64,000 nt of DNA from Flavobacterium sp. Root935 (GCF_001429295.1 NZ_LMJL01000007.1:59903-123902); one strand, 5' to 3'; shown: positions 1 through 9,164, counted from the stretch's first letter. Numbers and translations are program-made. Notes: generated by a model not told the origin, from the sequence alone.

Positions 1-98
1 GAAAAACAAAGCACTTCATCATTTTAAAAACTCAAAATTTCTGTTTCTATTTTTCCCAATTATAAATACTACTTTTGACTTTTCAGAGTTAAAGTATT

Positions 99-3000
99 AT
101 GTTGAAAAAATTACTGTTTTTGACGGTTTTCATCTGGTTTTCTGCGCTTCAGGCTCAGGAAACTGAATCGCTGTACAAAACCAAAAAAATAGTAACCTCA
201 AAAGACACCATTCGGCTGGAAAAAGTGAGTATTAATTCGAGTTTCTTCGAGCTTTTAAATACCAAAAACGAACCGATTGATTCGACTTTCTACAAAATTG
301 ATTTTCAAAAAGGCTTCTTACTTTTAAATGAAAAATTCCAATCTGCTTCTGACACTTTAATTGTCAATTATCTAAAATATCCAGATTTCTTAACCAAAGA
401 ATACAGTCTTTACAAATCGGATCAGATTGTAAGCAGCGACGTTGGAACCGAAAAATTGTACCGAATTGATAATAATGCAAATGCTAAAAAAGTAACGCCT
501 TTTGATGGTTTGAACACTTCTGGAAGCATTACGCGAGGCATTACAGTTGGGAATAATCAGAGCACGGTTTTAAATTCCAATTTAGATTTACAGATTACGG
601 GTAAAATTTCAGATAAAGTCAGCTTGAGAGCTTCTCTTCAAGACAATAATATTCCCCTGCAGGATGGCGGTTATTCGCAAAAGCTGGATCAGTTCGATAA
701 TATTTTCATGGAACTTTTCAGTGATGATTGGAACATTCGCGCAGGCGATGTTTTCTTAGAGAATCGCAAAACACAATTTTTAAGTTTCAATAAAAAGGTT
801 CAGGGAATTTCTGCCAGCTTTGATTTTGATACCGAAAAAAGTAAAACGAATGTTTTTGCATCTGTTGCTTTTGTAAAAGGGCAATATGCTAAAAGTACTT
901 TTATAGGACAGGAAGGAAATCAAGGTCCGTATAAACTAAAAGGTCAAAACGGTGAGTTATATGTTTTGGTTATTTCTGGTTCCGAACGTGTTTACGTAAA
1001 CGGTGTTTTGTTAAAACGCGGCGAAAACAACGATTATGTAATTGATTATAATGCTGGAGAAATTGTTTTTACTTCGCTTTTCACCATAACTTCAGAAATG
1101 AGGATTAATGTAGAATACCAATATTCTGAAAGAAATTACAATCGACTTGTGACGTACGCCGGCGCCACACACGAAAATAAAAACTGGAGTTTTGGCGGTT
1201 ATGTCTATTCTGAAAATGACATGAAAAATCAGCCTTTGCAGCAAAATCTTTCTACAGAACAAGTCCAGATTTTGAGTGAAGCTGGAGATAACATCAATTT
1301 AATGAAAGCGCCTTCTGCCTACGAAGATAGTTATGCCGACAACAAAATCCTGTATAAAAAAACATTGGTAAATTCAGTGGAAGTTTATGAATATTCTAAT
1401 AATCCAGCCAATGTTCTGTACAATGTAAGATTTAGTCTTGTTGGTGCAAATGCTGGAAATTATATCATTCAAAATAATAATTCTGTTGAACGTATTTATC
1501 AATATGCTGCGCCTGTTAATGGAGTTCTGCAAGGAAATTATGAGCCAATTGTACAGCTTGTAGCACCAATTAAACTTCAAGTCGCCACTTTCTTGGGGAA
1601 ATATAATCCGGACGAGAAAACTTTAGTCGATTTTGAATTGGCTGTGAGCAATAACGATCAAAATTTATTTTCTAAAATTGATGATGGCAATAATGAAGGC
1701 GTTGCTTTTAAAACAAATATTAAAAAACGTCTTTTTTCTAGAAGCTGGAATTTAGATGTTTTTGGAAATTATCAATATGTGCAGCAAAATTTCAAATCGG
1801 TTGAGCGTTTATATAATATTGAATTTAACCGCGACTGGAACTTAACGGGAACACTTTTGGGCAATCAAAGTCTGCTGGTTACAGGTTTAAATTTTGATTT
1901 ATATTCTAAAAAGGAAACTTCTAATATAGGATTAATAAATTATCAGTTTGAGAAATTAGATTTCAGCGAAAGTTATACCGGCTCCAGACATACAACAACT
2001 GCTCTCTTTAAAATAAAAAACTGGACGATCGAAAACAATGGGAGTTTTTTAAATTCTGATGCAACTGCTTCAACCTCAAAATTCATTCGAAACCAAACCC
2101 GAACCAAATATCATTTTGGTAAAAACTGGATTGGAGGCAGTATGCAATTAGAAGACAATCAGGAAAAAGATAAAATTACCAATCAGTTTTCGGCTTTAAG
2201 CCAAAGATTCTCAGAATATGGCGTTTTTACGGGAAGAGGCGACAGTACTAAAGTTTTTGTCGAAATAGGCTTTTTACAAAGGAGAAATGATAGTTTACAA
2301 AACGGACTATTGCAGCACGTTAATAATTCGCAGACTTATTATTTAAAGTCGAAATTGATTCAAAACAAAAAAACTGATTTAGCGGTTTATGCAAGTTATC
2401 GAAATTTAGATTTTACAGATAATACGAGAAAAAATGAACCTTCATTAAATTCCAGAGTTTTATATAATGATCGTTTTTTCAATCAATTGATGCAGATTGG
2501 AACAGCTTACGAAACAAGTTCTGGAACTATTGCACAACAGGAATTTACGTATGTTGAAGTTCCAACTGGACAGGGAGTTTATACTTGGAATGATTATAAC
2601 GGAAACGGAATTCAGGAATTACAGGAATTTGAAGTTGCAGTTTTTCAAGATCAGGCAAAATATGTTCGAATCTTTTTACCGAACCAGATTTATATTAAAA
2701 CGAACCAAAATAAGTTCTCGCAGTCTTTGACATTGAATCCGCTGCAATGGCAGAATGAGAAAGGTTATAAAAAAATATTATCTTATTTCTACAATCAGAC
2801 TTCTTTTATAATGGATCGAAAAGTAAAAAGCGAAGGCGAAAAGCTGGAACTTAATCCCTTTGATTCCTCTGAAGAAAATATTTTAGGATTGAATTCGAGT
2901 TTTAGAAACAGTTTGTTCTACAATCGAGGCCGGCAAAAACATTCTGTTACGTATTCTTATCTTGTAAATAAAGGCAAAAGTTTGCTTTCTATAGGTTCGC

Positions 3001-3533
3001 AAAATGTCCGCAATTATTCGCATCAGCTTCAATACACTCATTTGTATCAAAAAAGCTGGCTGTTTAATCTTTTTGGCAAAACCATAAAAACTGATTTGGT
3101 TTCTGAAGATTTTACTGAGAAGAATTACGACATTAATGGCTGGCAGCTCTCCCCAAAAATTAGTTATTTGTTTTCTAAAAACACCAAATTAGATTTCTTT
3201 TATGAGCTGCAAAACAAGAAGAATCAAATTGGCAATCTTGAAACTTTAAAACAAAACAGAATCGGAACTTCTTTTTCTTATGCCGGAGAAAAGAAAGTAA
3301 CCGTAAATGGTGAATTTTCTTTTTATGAAAATGAATTTAACGGAAATGAATTTTCATCTGTCGGTTTTCAAATGCTTGAAGGACTGCAGGCTGGATCAAA
3401 TTTAGTTTGGAAACTTCTTCTGCAAAAGAATATTACGTCTTTCTTAGATGTTAATTTAAATTATCAGGGCCGTAAAAGCGAAACAGGAAATACGATTCAT
3501 ACAGGAAATGTTCAGCTTCGTGCATATTTTTAG
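99..3533 (+). CDS. Large outer-membrane beta-barrel protein of unknown function
   Basis: A 1144-residue protein with a clear signal peptide (hydrophobic residues 4-18, cleavage near AQA). It ends in a terminal phenylalanine (RAYF), the usual last residue of outer-membrane barrels. After a short N-terminal domain there is a conserved-looking stretch at residues 142-153 (GSITRGITVGNN). Near residue 300 lies the motif GSERVYVNGVLLKRG followed by YVIDYNAGEIVF, a segment that also occurs in large Bacteroidota surface proteins such as SprA. The rest is alternating aromatic and polar beta-strand sequence, consistent with a barrel in the outer membrane. No transport substrate can be assigned, and no TonB box or plug is obvious. 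The function is unknown; the location is inferred from the signal peptide and C-terminus. The gene downstream is also a secreted protein. Confidence 0.7.
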   Translation: MLKKLLFLTVFIWFSALQAQETESLYKTKKIVTSKDTIRLEKVSINSSFFELLNTKNEPIDSTFYKIDFQKGFLLLNEKFQSASDTLIVNYLKYPDFLTKEYSLYKSDQIVSSDVGTEKLYRIDNNANAKKVTPFDGLNTSGSITRGITVGNNQSTVLNSNLDLQITGKISDKVSLRASLQDNNIPLQDGGYSQKLDQFDNIFMELFSDDWNIRAGDVFLENRKTQFLSFNKKVQGISASFDFDTEKSKTNVFASVAFVKGQYAKSTFIGQEGNQGPYKLKGQNGELYVLVISGSERVYVNGVLLKRGENNDYVIDYNAGEIVFTSLFTITSEMRINVEYQYSERNYNRLVTYAGATHENKNWSFGGYVYSENDMKNQPLQQNLSTEQVQILSEAGDNINLMKAPSAYEDSYADNKILYKKTLVNSVEVYEYSNNPANVLYNVRFSLVGANAGNYIIQNNNSVERIYQYAAPVNGVLQGNYEPIVQLVAPIKLQVATFLGKYNPDEKTLVDFELAVSNNDQNLFSKIDDGNNEGVAFKTNIKKRLFSRSWNLDVFGNYQYVQQNFKSVERLYNIEFNRDWNLTGTLLGNQSLLVTGLNFDLYSKKETSNIGLINYQFEKLDFSESYTGSRHTTTALFKIKNWTIENNGSFLNSDATASTSKFIRNQTRTKYHFGKNWIGGSMQLEDNQEKDKITNQFSALSQRFSEYGVFTGRGDSTKVFVEIGFLQRRNDSLQNGLLQHVNNSQTYYLKSKLIQNKKTDLAVYASYRNLDFTDNTRKNEPSLNSRVLYNDRFFNQLMQIGTAYETSSGTIAQQEFTYVEVPTGQGVYTWNDYNGNGIQELQEFEVAVFQDQAKYVRIFLPNQIYIKTNQNKFSQSLTLNPLQWQNEKGYKKILSYFYNQTSFIMDRKVKSEGEKLELNPFDSSEENILGLNSSFRNSLFYNRGRQKHSVTYSYLVNKGKSLLSIGSQNVRNYSHQLQYTHLYQKSWLFNLFGKTIKTDLVSEDFTEKNYDINGWQLSPKISYLFSKNTKLDFFYELQNKKNQIGNLETLKQNRIGTSFSYAGEKKVTVNGEFSFYENEFNGNEFSSVGFQMLEGLQAGSNLVWKLLLQKNITSFLDVNLNYQGRKSETGNTIHTGNVQLRAYF

Positions 3534-3596
3534 TGACCTGCGAAAAAGATGACAAAAAATTGTTTAATTTTAGTTTGAATTTAAACATATAACCTT

Positions 3597-4151
3597 ATGA
3601 AAAAATTAGTATTAATCTGTTTTTTAGTTGTTTTCTCCTCTAATTTCTACGCTCAGGAAACAACTGCAAAAACTGCGAAAAGTAAAACAGAAGCTTCAGC
3701 AAAAAAAGCAAAATCAACTGCAGATAAAGCTTCATCTGATGCAAAAAAAGAAGCTTCAAAGTCTAAAAAAGCAGCAGACGATGCGAAAGAAGCTTCGGCA
3801 AAAGCAAAAAAAGAAACTGCTGATAAAGCAAAAAAAACTGCAGATAAGGAAGCCGCTAAAGCTAAAAGCGATGCAAAAAAAGCAACAACTGAATCTGACA
3901 AAGCTAAAAAAACAGCAGACAAAGCTACAGCCGATGCTAAAAAAACAACCGCAAAAGCTGACGCTGCAAAAAAAGATGCATCTACCGCAAAAAAATCAGC
4001 TGCTAAAACTTTAAAGGAGACTAACGAAAAAGCTCCAGCTGTTCCAGATAAAGTTACCGGTGAATACAATGGTAAAAAAGTATATACTGGACCAAGAGGC
4101 GGTAAATACTACATTAACAAAAATGGTAATAAAACTTATATTCAGGATTAG
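3597..4151 (+). CDS. Secreted Lys/Ala-rich repeat protein with C-terminal PBCV-type basic adaptor motif
   Basis: A 184-residue protein. Residues 1-19 form a signal peptide ending in FYAQ. Residues 21-150 are low-complexity, built from degenerate Ala/Lys units such as ADKAKKTADKEAAKAK, and resemble a histone H1 tail or a long charged helix. The last 30 residues form a distinct module containing KKVYTGPRGGKYYINKNG and ending NKTYIQD. This looks like the PBCV-specific basic adaptor motif (Pfam PF08789), named from chlorella-virus proteins and found as a small tail in some bacterial proteins. The likely location is periplasm or cell surface. A ligand such as polyanionic polymer or nucleic acid is only a guess. 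The long antisense open frame over the repeat is a by-product of its base composition. A hairpin terminator follows. Confidence 0.75.
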   Translation: MKKLVLICFLVVFSSNFYAQETTAKTAKSKTEASAKKAKSTADKASSDAKKEASKSKKAADDAKEASAKAKKETADKAKKTADKEAAKAKSDAKKATTESDKAKKTADKATADAKKTTAKADAAKKDASTAKKSAAKTLKETNEKAPAVPDKVTGEYNGKKVYTGPRGGKYYINKNGNKTYIQD

Positions 4152-4156
4152 TTTAA

Positions 4157-4294
4157 AAGGTTCTGAGAGACTAAGGTGCTGAGGCGCTAAGGTTCTGAGA
4201 ATCTAAGAAACACTATTGAAGCCGAACTATTGTTCGGCTTTTTTTTCATAAAAAAAATACTCAGAACCTTAGTACCTCAGCATCTTAGAACCTT
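4157..4294. repeat. Imperfect inverted repeat of the CTAAGGTTCTGAG family, enclosing a terminator
   Basis: The left arm contains AAGGTTCTGAG, CTAAGGTGCTGAG and CTAAGGTTCTGAG. The right arm contains CTCAGAACCTTAG, TACCTCAG and CTTAGAACCTT. The same family of words recurs at 32770-32809 and 50591-50717. It looks like a dispersed palindromic intergenic element. Confidence 0.75.
4219..4246 (+). terminator. Rho-independent terminator
   Basis: An 8-10-bp stem (AAGCCGAAC / GTTCGGCTT) is followed by a run of eight T. It ends the Lys/Ala-rich protein gene and lies in the centre of a longer inverted repeat. Confidence 0.85.
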
Positions 4295-4384
4295 AAAAAA
4301 AATATTGAGTTAATAATTTAGTAATACCCTTGAAATAGCATAGAAAACATATTTCTTTATCTTCGTTTTTAAAAAGTGTTAAAA

Positions 4385-5464
4385 ATGAGCATTGATTATT
4401 CTGCGAATAAAACTATTTTAGTAGCTCCATTAAATTGGGGACTTGGCCATTCAACTCGATGCATTCCCATCATTAAAGCGCTTCAGGAGAATAATTATAT
4501 TCCCATTATCGCTTCAGATGGTGTTGCTTTGGCTTTGCTGCGAAAAGAGTTTCCTTATATACAAACTTTAGAACTGCCTTCTTATCATATTGAATATGCA
4601 AAGAATGGTAAAAACTTTAAATGGAAGCTGATCAAAAATCTTCCTAAAATGATTACTGCTATTTTAGATGAGAAAAAAATGGTCAATAGCTGGATCAAAA
4701 AATACGGTATTGATGGTATAATCTCAGATAACAGATTAGGGGTTTTCAGCAAAAAAGTGCCTTCTGTTTTTATGACGCATCAATTGAATGTGATGACTGG
4801 AAATACTACTTGGTTTACGAGTAAATGTCATCAGCATTTTATTAAAAAATATACTGAATGCTGGGTTCCTGACACAAATGATGAAGTAAATCTTACTGGA
4901 GATTTAGGTCATCTTAAAAGCAACGAACTCAATTTAAAATATATTGGACCGCTGAGCCGCATGAAGAAAAAGGATACTCCTAAAATATATGATCTAATGA
5001 TTATATTATCGGGACCTGAGCCGCAGCGTACTTACTTAGATGAAAAGCTGCAGAAAGAAGCAGCTAAATATCCTGGTAAAGTAGTTTTTGTACAGGGAAT
5101 TATTCAAAAGTCACAGGAAAAATGGCAGGCAGGAAATATAACGTATTATAATTTCATGAACTCAAAACAGCTTGAACAAACTTTTAACGAAAGTGAGTTT
5201 GTATTATGCCGCTCAGGTTATACTACTGTAATGGATTTAGCCAAATTGGGTAAAAAAGCTTTTTTTATTCCAACTCCTGGTCAATATGAACAAGAATATC
5301 TGGCGATAAAACTTCAAGAGGAAAATTTAGTACCGTATGCCATGCAGGACGACTTTACTATTGAAGATTTATCAAAAGTAAAGTCCTTTAAAGGATTGTC
5401 CCAATTTGAAAACAATATCGACTGGGATTCCTTATTTACTGTTTTTGAGAATAATTCTCACTAA
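4385..5464 (+). CDS. Glycosyltransferase, MurG/GT28-like fold
   Basis: A 359-residue protein from the ATG at 4385; a GTG nine bases upstream is also in frame but less likely. The N-terminus has a nucleotide-sugar transferase start (TILVAPLNWGLGHSTRC), with the Gly-rich loop seen in MurG and related enzymes. The C-terminal half carries the donor-binding region, with LCRSGYTTVMDLAKLGKK followed by PTPGQYEQEYLA, as in family 28 C-terminal domains. It has no signal peptide, so it is probably cytoplasmic or loosely membrane-bound, transferring a sugar to a lipid or other acceptor. It is not MurG itself, because the gene is isolated from any cell-wall cluster. Donor and acceptor are unknown. Confidence 0.75.
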   Translation: MSIDYSANKTILVAPLNWGLGHSTRCIPIIKALQENNYIPIIASDGVALALLRKEFPYIQTLELPSYHIEYAKNGKNFKWKLIKNLPKMITAILDEKKMVNSWIKKYGIDGIISDNRLGVFSKKVPSVFMTHQLNVMTGNTTWFTSKCHQHFIKKYTECWVPDTNDEVNLTGDLGHLKSNELNLKYIGPLSRMKKKDTPKIYDLMIILSGPEPQRTYLDEKLQKEAAKYPGKVVFVQGIIQKSQEKWQAGNITYYNFMNSKQLEQTFNESEFVLCRSGYTTVMDLAKLGKKAFFIPTPGQYEQEYLAIKLQEENLVPYAMQDDFTIEDLSKVKSFKGLSQFENNIDWDSLFTVFENNSH

Positions 5465-5497
5465 AAATCCGTATTTATCCATGTCTTTTCTATAGAG

Positions 5498-5546
5498 AAT
5501 CCGTTTAATCTGCGTCAAAATTAGAACACAGATTAAACGGATTTTT
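5498..5546 (+). terminator. Hairpin terminator after the glycosyltransferase
   Basis: Perfect 15-bp arms (AATCCGTTTAATCTG and its complement) are separated by 16 bases and followed by a T-rich tail on the plus strand. Confidence 0.7.
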
Positions 5547-5587
5547 ATTCGCAAAATCACTAATTAACAGGGATTTATTTTTATTCT

Positions 5588-6898
5588 TTAGAAATTAAAC
5601 TGCACTTGTAATCTTAGAACGTTTCCTTTCTGTCTGTTTATTGGGAGTGCACTGTCTTCAAAAGTTCTGTCTGCAATTACATAAGATGCTGTTAATTCGA
5701 AAGCTTTAATTGGCTGCCACTCGACACCTAATTCATAATCTCTAACCACATAACTTCTGGCATCTTTCTCGTATTTTTTTCCTCCGTCATAATATTGAAA
5801 TTTGGCGAAAGGATAAACATGTTGTTTTTTGATGTCCCATTTGTAGTTTAATAAAACGTATCCTCCATTCAAATCTGTTTCATCAACTGTATTGGTTTGT
5901 GGATTGTATCGAGGTCCTGTTCCGATGTTATATTCTGTCTGGATTCCGAATGGTTTTGGATATAAAACAAATGTTGCTCCTACCCTTTGGTCTTTTACAT
6001 ACTGCGGATCGTTTACTATAACTCCAGATGATATTTCTCCCGTAAAAGCCCATTTCCCTGTGTAAGCCTGAATTCCTGGTTCGATAATCTGACTTCCAAT
6101 TACAAATGGATACGTTACTCTTGCAACCACATTTAGATCTCTATTTCCGTCCAGTTTATTTGCAATCTGCCCATTGTAAACTCCAAAAGCAAATACACCA
6201 AAATCACCCGAACCTTTATAGCCATCTCTAACCAGCATCGCAAAACGCTCTCTAATTTCGGCTGGTGCCCAGTAAAAAAATATCCCTAAATCACGCTCAT
6301 TTGCTATTGAACTATTTATAGCATCGGCACGGTCTAAAGTCAAACGCTGTGAACTTGACTGCATGTTTTCAAATCCATATGGAATTTTACTCTGCCCAAC
6401 ACGAACTCGGTACTCTTTTTTCTTATCAAAAGAAAGATCAAAATAAAGGTCACGAATTTGTACAAAATTTTGAATTCCTGTACTTGGCGAACTCGCAAAA
6501 TCGGGTTGGAAATAGAAAAATACATTTGGATGAACCTGACCCGAAAACACTAAACGCGCACGGCGGATAAAAAGTCCATTATTTGCTTTTGCATCTGGAG
6601 CTGTAGAAGTTGTTCCCCAGGATTTATCGCATTGATCGCAAGAAACTTTGTCGTTTGTAGAAAAAAGTCCGTTGTACCTGATTTGCGCATAACCTCTTAA
6701 AGAGATTCTGTCATACCAATGTTCTTCAACTCCTCCTCCAGATTTAGTCTCCGGAAGTTTTGCTTTGTTGATAGAATCTAAAATACGCATTACTTCGTTT
6801 TTTACATCCTGTTTATTTAGTTCTTGTTTGTTTGTTTCCTGCGCATTAGCGGCACAAGTTATCAGCAATAAAATGGCTGCTATTTTTCTTTTTATCAT
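5588..6898 (-). CDS. Phosphate-selective porin (porin O/P family)
   Basis: The protein has 436 residues from the ATG at 6898. An in-frame ATG 33 bases further upstream would put 11 extra residues before an otherwise perfect signal peptide (MIKRKIAAILLLITCAANAQ), so the later start is chosen. Residues 40-60 are a polar linker. The barrel then begins with RISLRGYAQIRYNG and contains FIRRARLVFSGQ and RVRVGQSKIPYG, features of the OprO/OprP porin family (PF07396), and it ends in FNF. It should form an outer-membrane channel for anions such as phosphate. It lies downstream of, and on the same strand as, the PhoR- and PhoB-like genes, and its promoter carries a candidate Pho box, which supports a role in phosphate uptake. 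Substrate selectivity is inferred from family and context. Confidence 0.85.
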   Translation of the reverse strand: MIKRKIAAILLLITCAANAQETNKQELNKQDVKNEVMRILDSINKAKLPETKSGGGVEEHWYDRISLRGYAQIRYNGLFSTNDKVSCDQCDKSWGTTSTAPDAKANNGLFIRRARLVFSGQVHPNVFFYFQPDFASSPSTGIQNFVQIRDLYFDLSFDKKKEYRVRVGQSKIPYGFENMQSSSQRLTLDRADAINSSIANERDLGIFFYWAPAEIRERFAMLVRDGYKGSGDFGVFAFGVYNGQIANKLDGNRDLNVVARVTYPFVIGSQIIEPGIQAYTGKWAFTGEISSGVIVNDPQYVKDQRVGATFVLYPKPFGIQTEYNIGTGPRYNPQTNTVDETDLNGGYVLLNYKWDIKKQHVYPFAKFQYYDGGKKYEKDARSYVVRDYELGVEWQPIKAFELTASYVIADRTFEDSALPINRQKGNVLRLQVQFNF

Positions 6899-6946
6899 TA
6901 GTTCTGTAATTCCCTTAATTTCAGGATGCAAAGATGGAGCACCTAT

Positions 6947-6964
6947 GTTAAGAAATCATTAACC
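6947..6964 (-). promoter_or_regulatory. Candidate PhoB-binding direct repeat upstream of the porin
   Basis: Read on the minus strand it is GGTTAAT-N4-TCTTAAC: two 7-bp half-sites spaced 11 bp apart, the geometry of an E. coli Pho box. It matches the site before the lipoprotein gene (12193-12210) at 13 fixed positions. A TTTGC element (CATCTTTGC, minus strand) follows at 6937-6929. Binding by PhoB is inferred. Confidence 0.4.
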
Positions 6965-7061
6965 AGATGTTACTATAATAAAAATTTAATGTTATGGCCT
7001 AAAATGAAATGTTGATTTATTGTTAAACACCTTCATTTTAGGGCTTTCAGCAAAAATGACG

Positions 7062-8147
7062 TTACGATTTTTTAACGTCTGTTTTTTGATTTTTAAATGC
7101 TTTTTCGAGCGTAAAAGAGAATTCTGAACCAATTCCGAACTCACTTTCTACATAAACCTTCTCTTTATGCGCTTCAATAATATGTTTTACAATCGCTAAT
7201 CCTAAACCAGAACCTCCTTCAGAACGGGTTCCGCTTTTATCAACTCGGTAAAAACGTTCAAAAAGTCTTGGGATATTTTGTTTTTCAACTCCTTCTCCGT
7301 TATCGCTAATACGAATCAAGACTTTTTTCTTGGTTAAGTTTACAACTCCGACTTCTGTTAAACCGCCTTCTTTTCCGTATTTAATGGAGTTCACAATTAG
7401 GTTTTCTAAAACCTGCTGAATTCTGTCCTGATCTCCGCGAATGATAACTGACTGCACATTTTTACTTTCAAATGCCAATTTGATTTTCTTTTTATCGGCT
7501 TTCATTTCCAATAAATCAAAAACATTTTGAATGAGCTCAACGATATCAAAATCGGTCATATTTAGATCTAAATCGCCCGATTCTAATTTGGTGATCATAT
7601 CCAAATCTTCAACTATATATATCAAACGCTCTACACCTTTTTCGGCACGTTTTAAATATTTTTTGCGAATGTGTTTGTCATCCATTGCGCCATCAAGTAA
7701 AGTTGAAACATAACCTTGTACGGTAAACAAAGGCGTTTTAAGTTCGTGCGAAACGTTTCCTAAAAACTCTCTTCGGTACTGTTCTCGAATTTCGAGCATT
7801 TCGATTTCGAGTTTTTTATCGGTTGCAAACTTTTTCACTTCCCGCGAAAGCGTTTCCATATCAGTATTAATTGGCTGATTGATAAGAGTTGTTGATTCTA
7901 ATAACGAAACCTCATCGTAAATTTTCTTTACTCTTCTATAAATGAAACGTTCTACGCGATATTGTATAACCAAGAACGAGAATATGTAAATCGCAATAAT
8001 GAAAATTATCCCAAAAGCTACTTGATGTTTCAGTTGGTTTTTATAAAATAAAGACATTAGAATCAGCACAAATCCAGTCGAGAAGAGACTAATATACAAT
8101 GCCGATTTTATAGCAAATTTGTATGTTTTTTTAAAATTAATTTTCAT
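7062..8147 (-). CDS. phoR: PhoR-like sensor histidine kinase
   Basis: A 361-residue membrane kinase. Two transmembrane helices (about residues 13-33 and 41-62) with almost no periplasmic loop are followed by a short linker. The HisKA domain has the phospho-acceptor His134 in FLGNVSHELKTP. The HATPase domain carries the N box (NLIVNSIKYG), the G1 box (ISDNGEGV) and the G2 box (GSGLGLAIVKH). This compact layout is typical of Bacteroidota PhoR, and it pairs with the response regulator gene just upstream on the same strand. The symbol rests on this similarity and on the adjacent phosphate porin; a different stimulus cannot be excluded. The phoB-phoR gap is unusually long (228 bases) because a palindromic element lies in it. 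Confidence 0.75.
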   Translation of the reverse strand: MKINFKKTYKFAIKSALYISLFSTGFVLILMSLFYKNQLKHQVAFGIIFIIAIYIFSFLVIQYRVERFIYRRVKKIYDEVSLLESTTLINQPINTDMETLSREVKKFATDKKLEIEMLEIREQYRREFLGNVSHELKTPLFTVQGYVSTLLDGAMDDKHIRKKYLKRAEKGVERLIYIVEDLDMITKLESGDLDLNMTDFDIVELIQNVFDLLEMKADKKKIKLAFESKNVQSVIIRGDQDRIQQVLENLIVNSIKYGKEGGLTEVGVVNLTKKKVLIRISDNGEGVEKQNIPRLFERFYRVDKSGTRSEGGSGLGLAIVKHIIEAHKEKVYVESEFGIGSEFSFTLEKAFKNQKTDVKKS

Positions 8148-8184
8148 TGATAATATTTAACCATTAAGAGATTATTATATTTTA

Positions 8185-8355
8185 CCATGTAAGTGATATA
8201 AGTTCATTTAAATTCAAAGCTCATAATTCTTACCATAAAAATAAGAATTTAAAAAGTTCATCTTATCAAAGTTTGAACTTTGACAAAGATGAACTTAGTA
8301 TAGTATAACCAAAAGTACGTTCTATAATTTAAATGAAATTATATCACTTATATGG
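8185..8355. repeat. 171-bp element with terminal inverted repeats between phoB and phoR
   Basis: The ends are imperfect inverted repeats of about 25 bases (CCATGTAAGTGATATAAG... and ...TTATATCACTTATATGG). Inside are two hairpins: AATTCTTA..TAAGAATT near 8225-8249, and a 39-base palindrome at 8256-8294 centred on CAAAGTTTGAACTTTG. A single end of the same family occurs at 59815-59844, and the inner palindrome resembles 42031-42060. No coding capacity is evident. It looks like a miniature mobile or REP-type element. Confidence 0.7.
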
Positions 8356-8375
8356 TTCAAATTTTTATTGACTGT

Positions 8376-9059
8376 TTATACTTCAAATTTATAACCAACT
8401 CCTTTTATAGTTTTAAAAAGGTCTTCGCCTATTTTCTCGCGCAGTTTTCTGATGTGAACATCAATTGTTCTTCCTCCAACTACAACTTCGTTACCCCAAA
8501 CTTTATCCAGAATTTCATCTCTTTTAAAAACTTTTCCAGGTTTTGAAGCTAATAAATAAAATAATTCGAATTCTTTTCTTGGCAGAGCAATTTCTACACT
8601 GCCTTTTATGATTTTATATTCTTCACGGTTAATCTCGATTCCGCCTACATTTAAAGTATCTGAAACCACTTCTTGTTCTTTTAACCTTCTTAACAAAGCC
8701 TTTACTTTCGATACCAATAATTTTGGTTTAATAGGTTTGGTAATATAGTCATCAGCACCAGCGTCAAAACCAGCTACTTGAGAATAATCTTCACTTCTTG
8801 CTGTAAGGAATGTTATGATAACATTATTTAATTCAGGAATTTTTCTAATATGCTCGCACGCTTCCATTCCGTCCATTTCTGCCATCATCACATCCATAAT
8901 AATTAATTCTGGCAATTCTTTCTGAGCCTTTGCTATAGCTTCTTTTCCGTTAGAAGCTGTAACAATCTGGTAGCCTTCTTGAGCAAGGTTATAGCCAACG
9001 ATTTCTAAGATATCCGGTTCGTCGTCAACTAATAAAATCTTAGTTTGTGTTTTTTTCAT
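8376..9059 (-). CDS. phoB: PhoB-like response regulator (OmpR family)
   Basis: A 227-residue regulator from the ATG at 9059; the ATG nine bases upstream would only add MLF. The receiver domain (residues 5-118) has the acidic pair in LLVDDEPD, the phospho-acceptor Asp56 in ELIIMDVMMAEMDG, and the conserved Lys in YITKPIKP. A winged-helix DNA-binding domain follows (about residues 130-225), with LPRKEFELFYLLASKPGKVF and VDVHIRKLREKIG-like recognition sequence. It should be phosphorylated by the kinase encoded next to it and bind direct-repeat sites. The neighbouring porin, TonB receptor and lipoprotein genes, each with a candidate site, are the obvious targets. Confidence 0.8.
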   Translation of the reverse strand: MKKTQTKILLVDDEPDILEIVGYNLAQEGYQIVTASNGKEAIAKAQKELPELIIMDVMMAEMDGMEACEHIRKIPELNNVIITFLTARSEDYSQVAGFDAGADDYITKPIKPKLLVSKVKALLRRLKEQEVVSDTLNVGGIEINREEYKIIKGSVEIALPRKEFELFYLLASKPGKVFKRDEILDKVWGNEVVVGGRTIDVHIRKLREKIGEDLFKTIKGVGYKFEV

Positions 9060-9164
9060 AAATAGCAAAAATTGAGATTTTTACATCAAATCTTTTTAAT
9101 TATTTATCCGATGTTTTTTATTTCACAGGGTAAATATACTAACAAAAGAACCTTTAAAAATTGG

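Noticed and set aside
1..98. Possible 3' end of another gene at the window start.
   Set aside because: The sequence is AT-rich with no extended frame and is best read as upstream DNA of the first gene.
3653..4069. Open frame antisense to the Lys/Ala-rich gene (Ala/Phe-rich, membrane-like).
   Set aside because: It is produced by the reverse complement of GCAAAA-rich codons in a low-complexity region and has no independent start context or neighbours.
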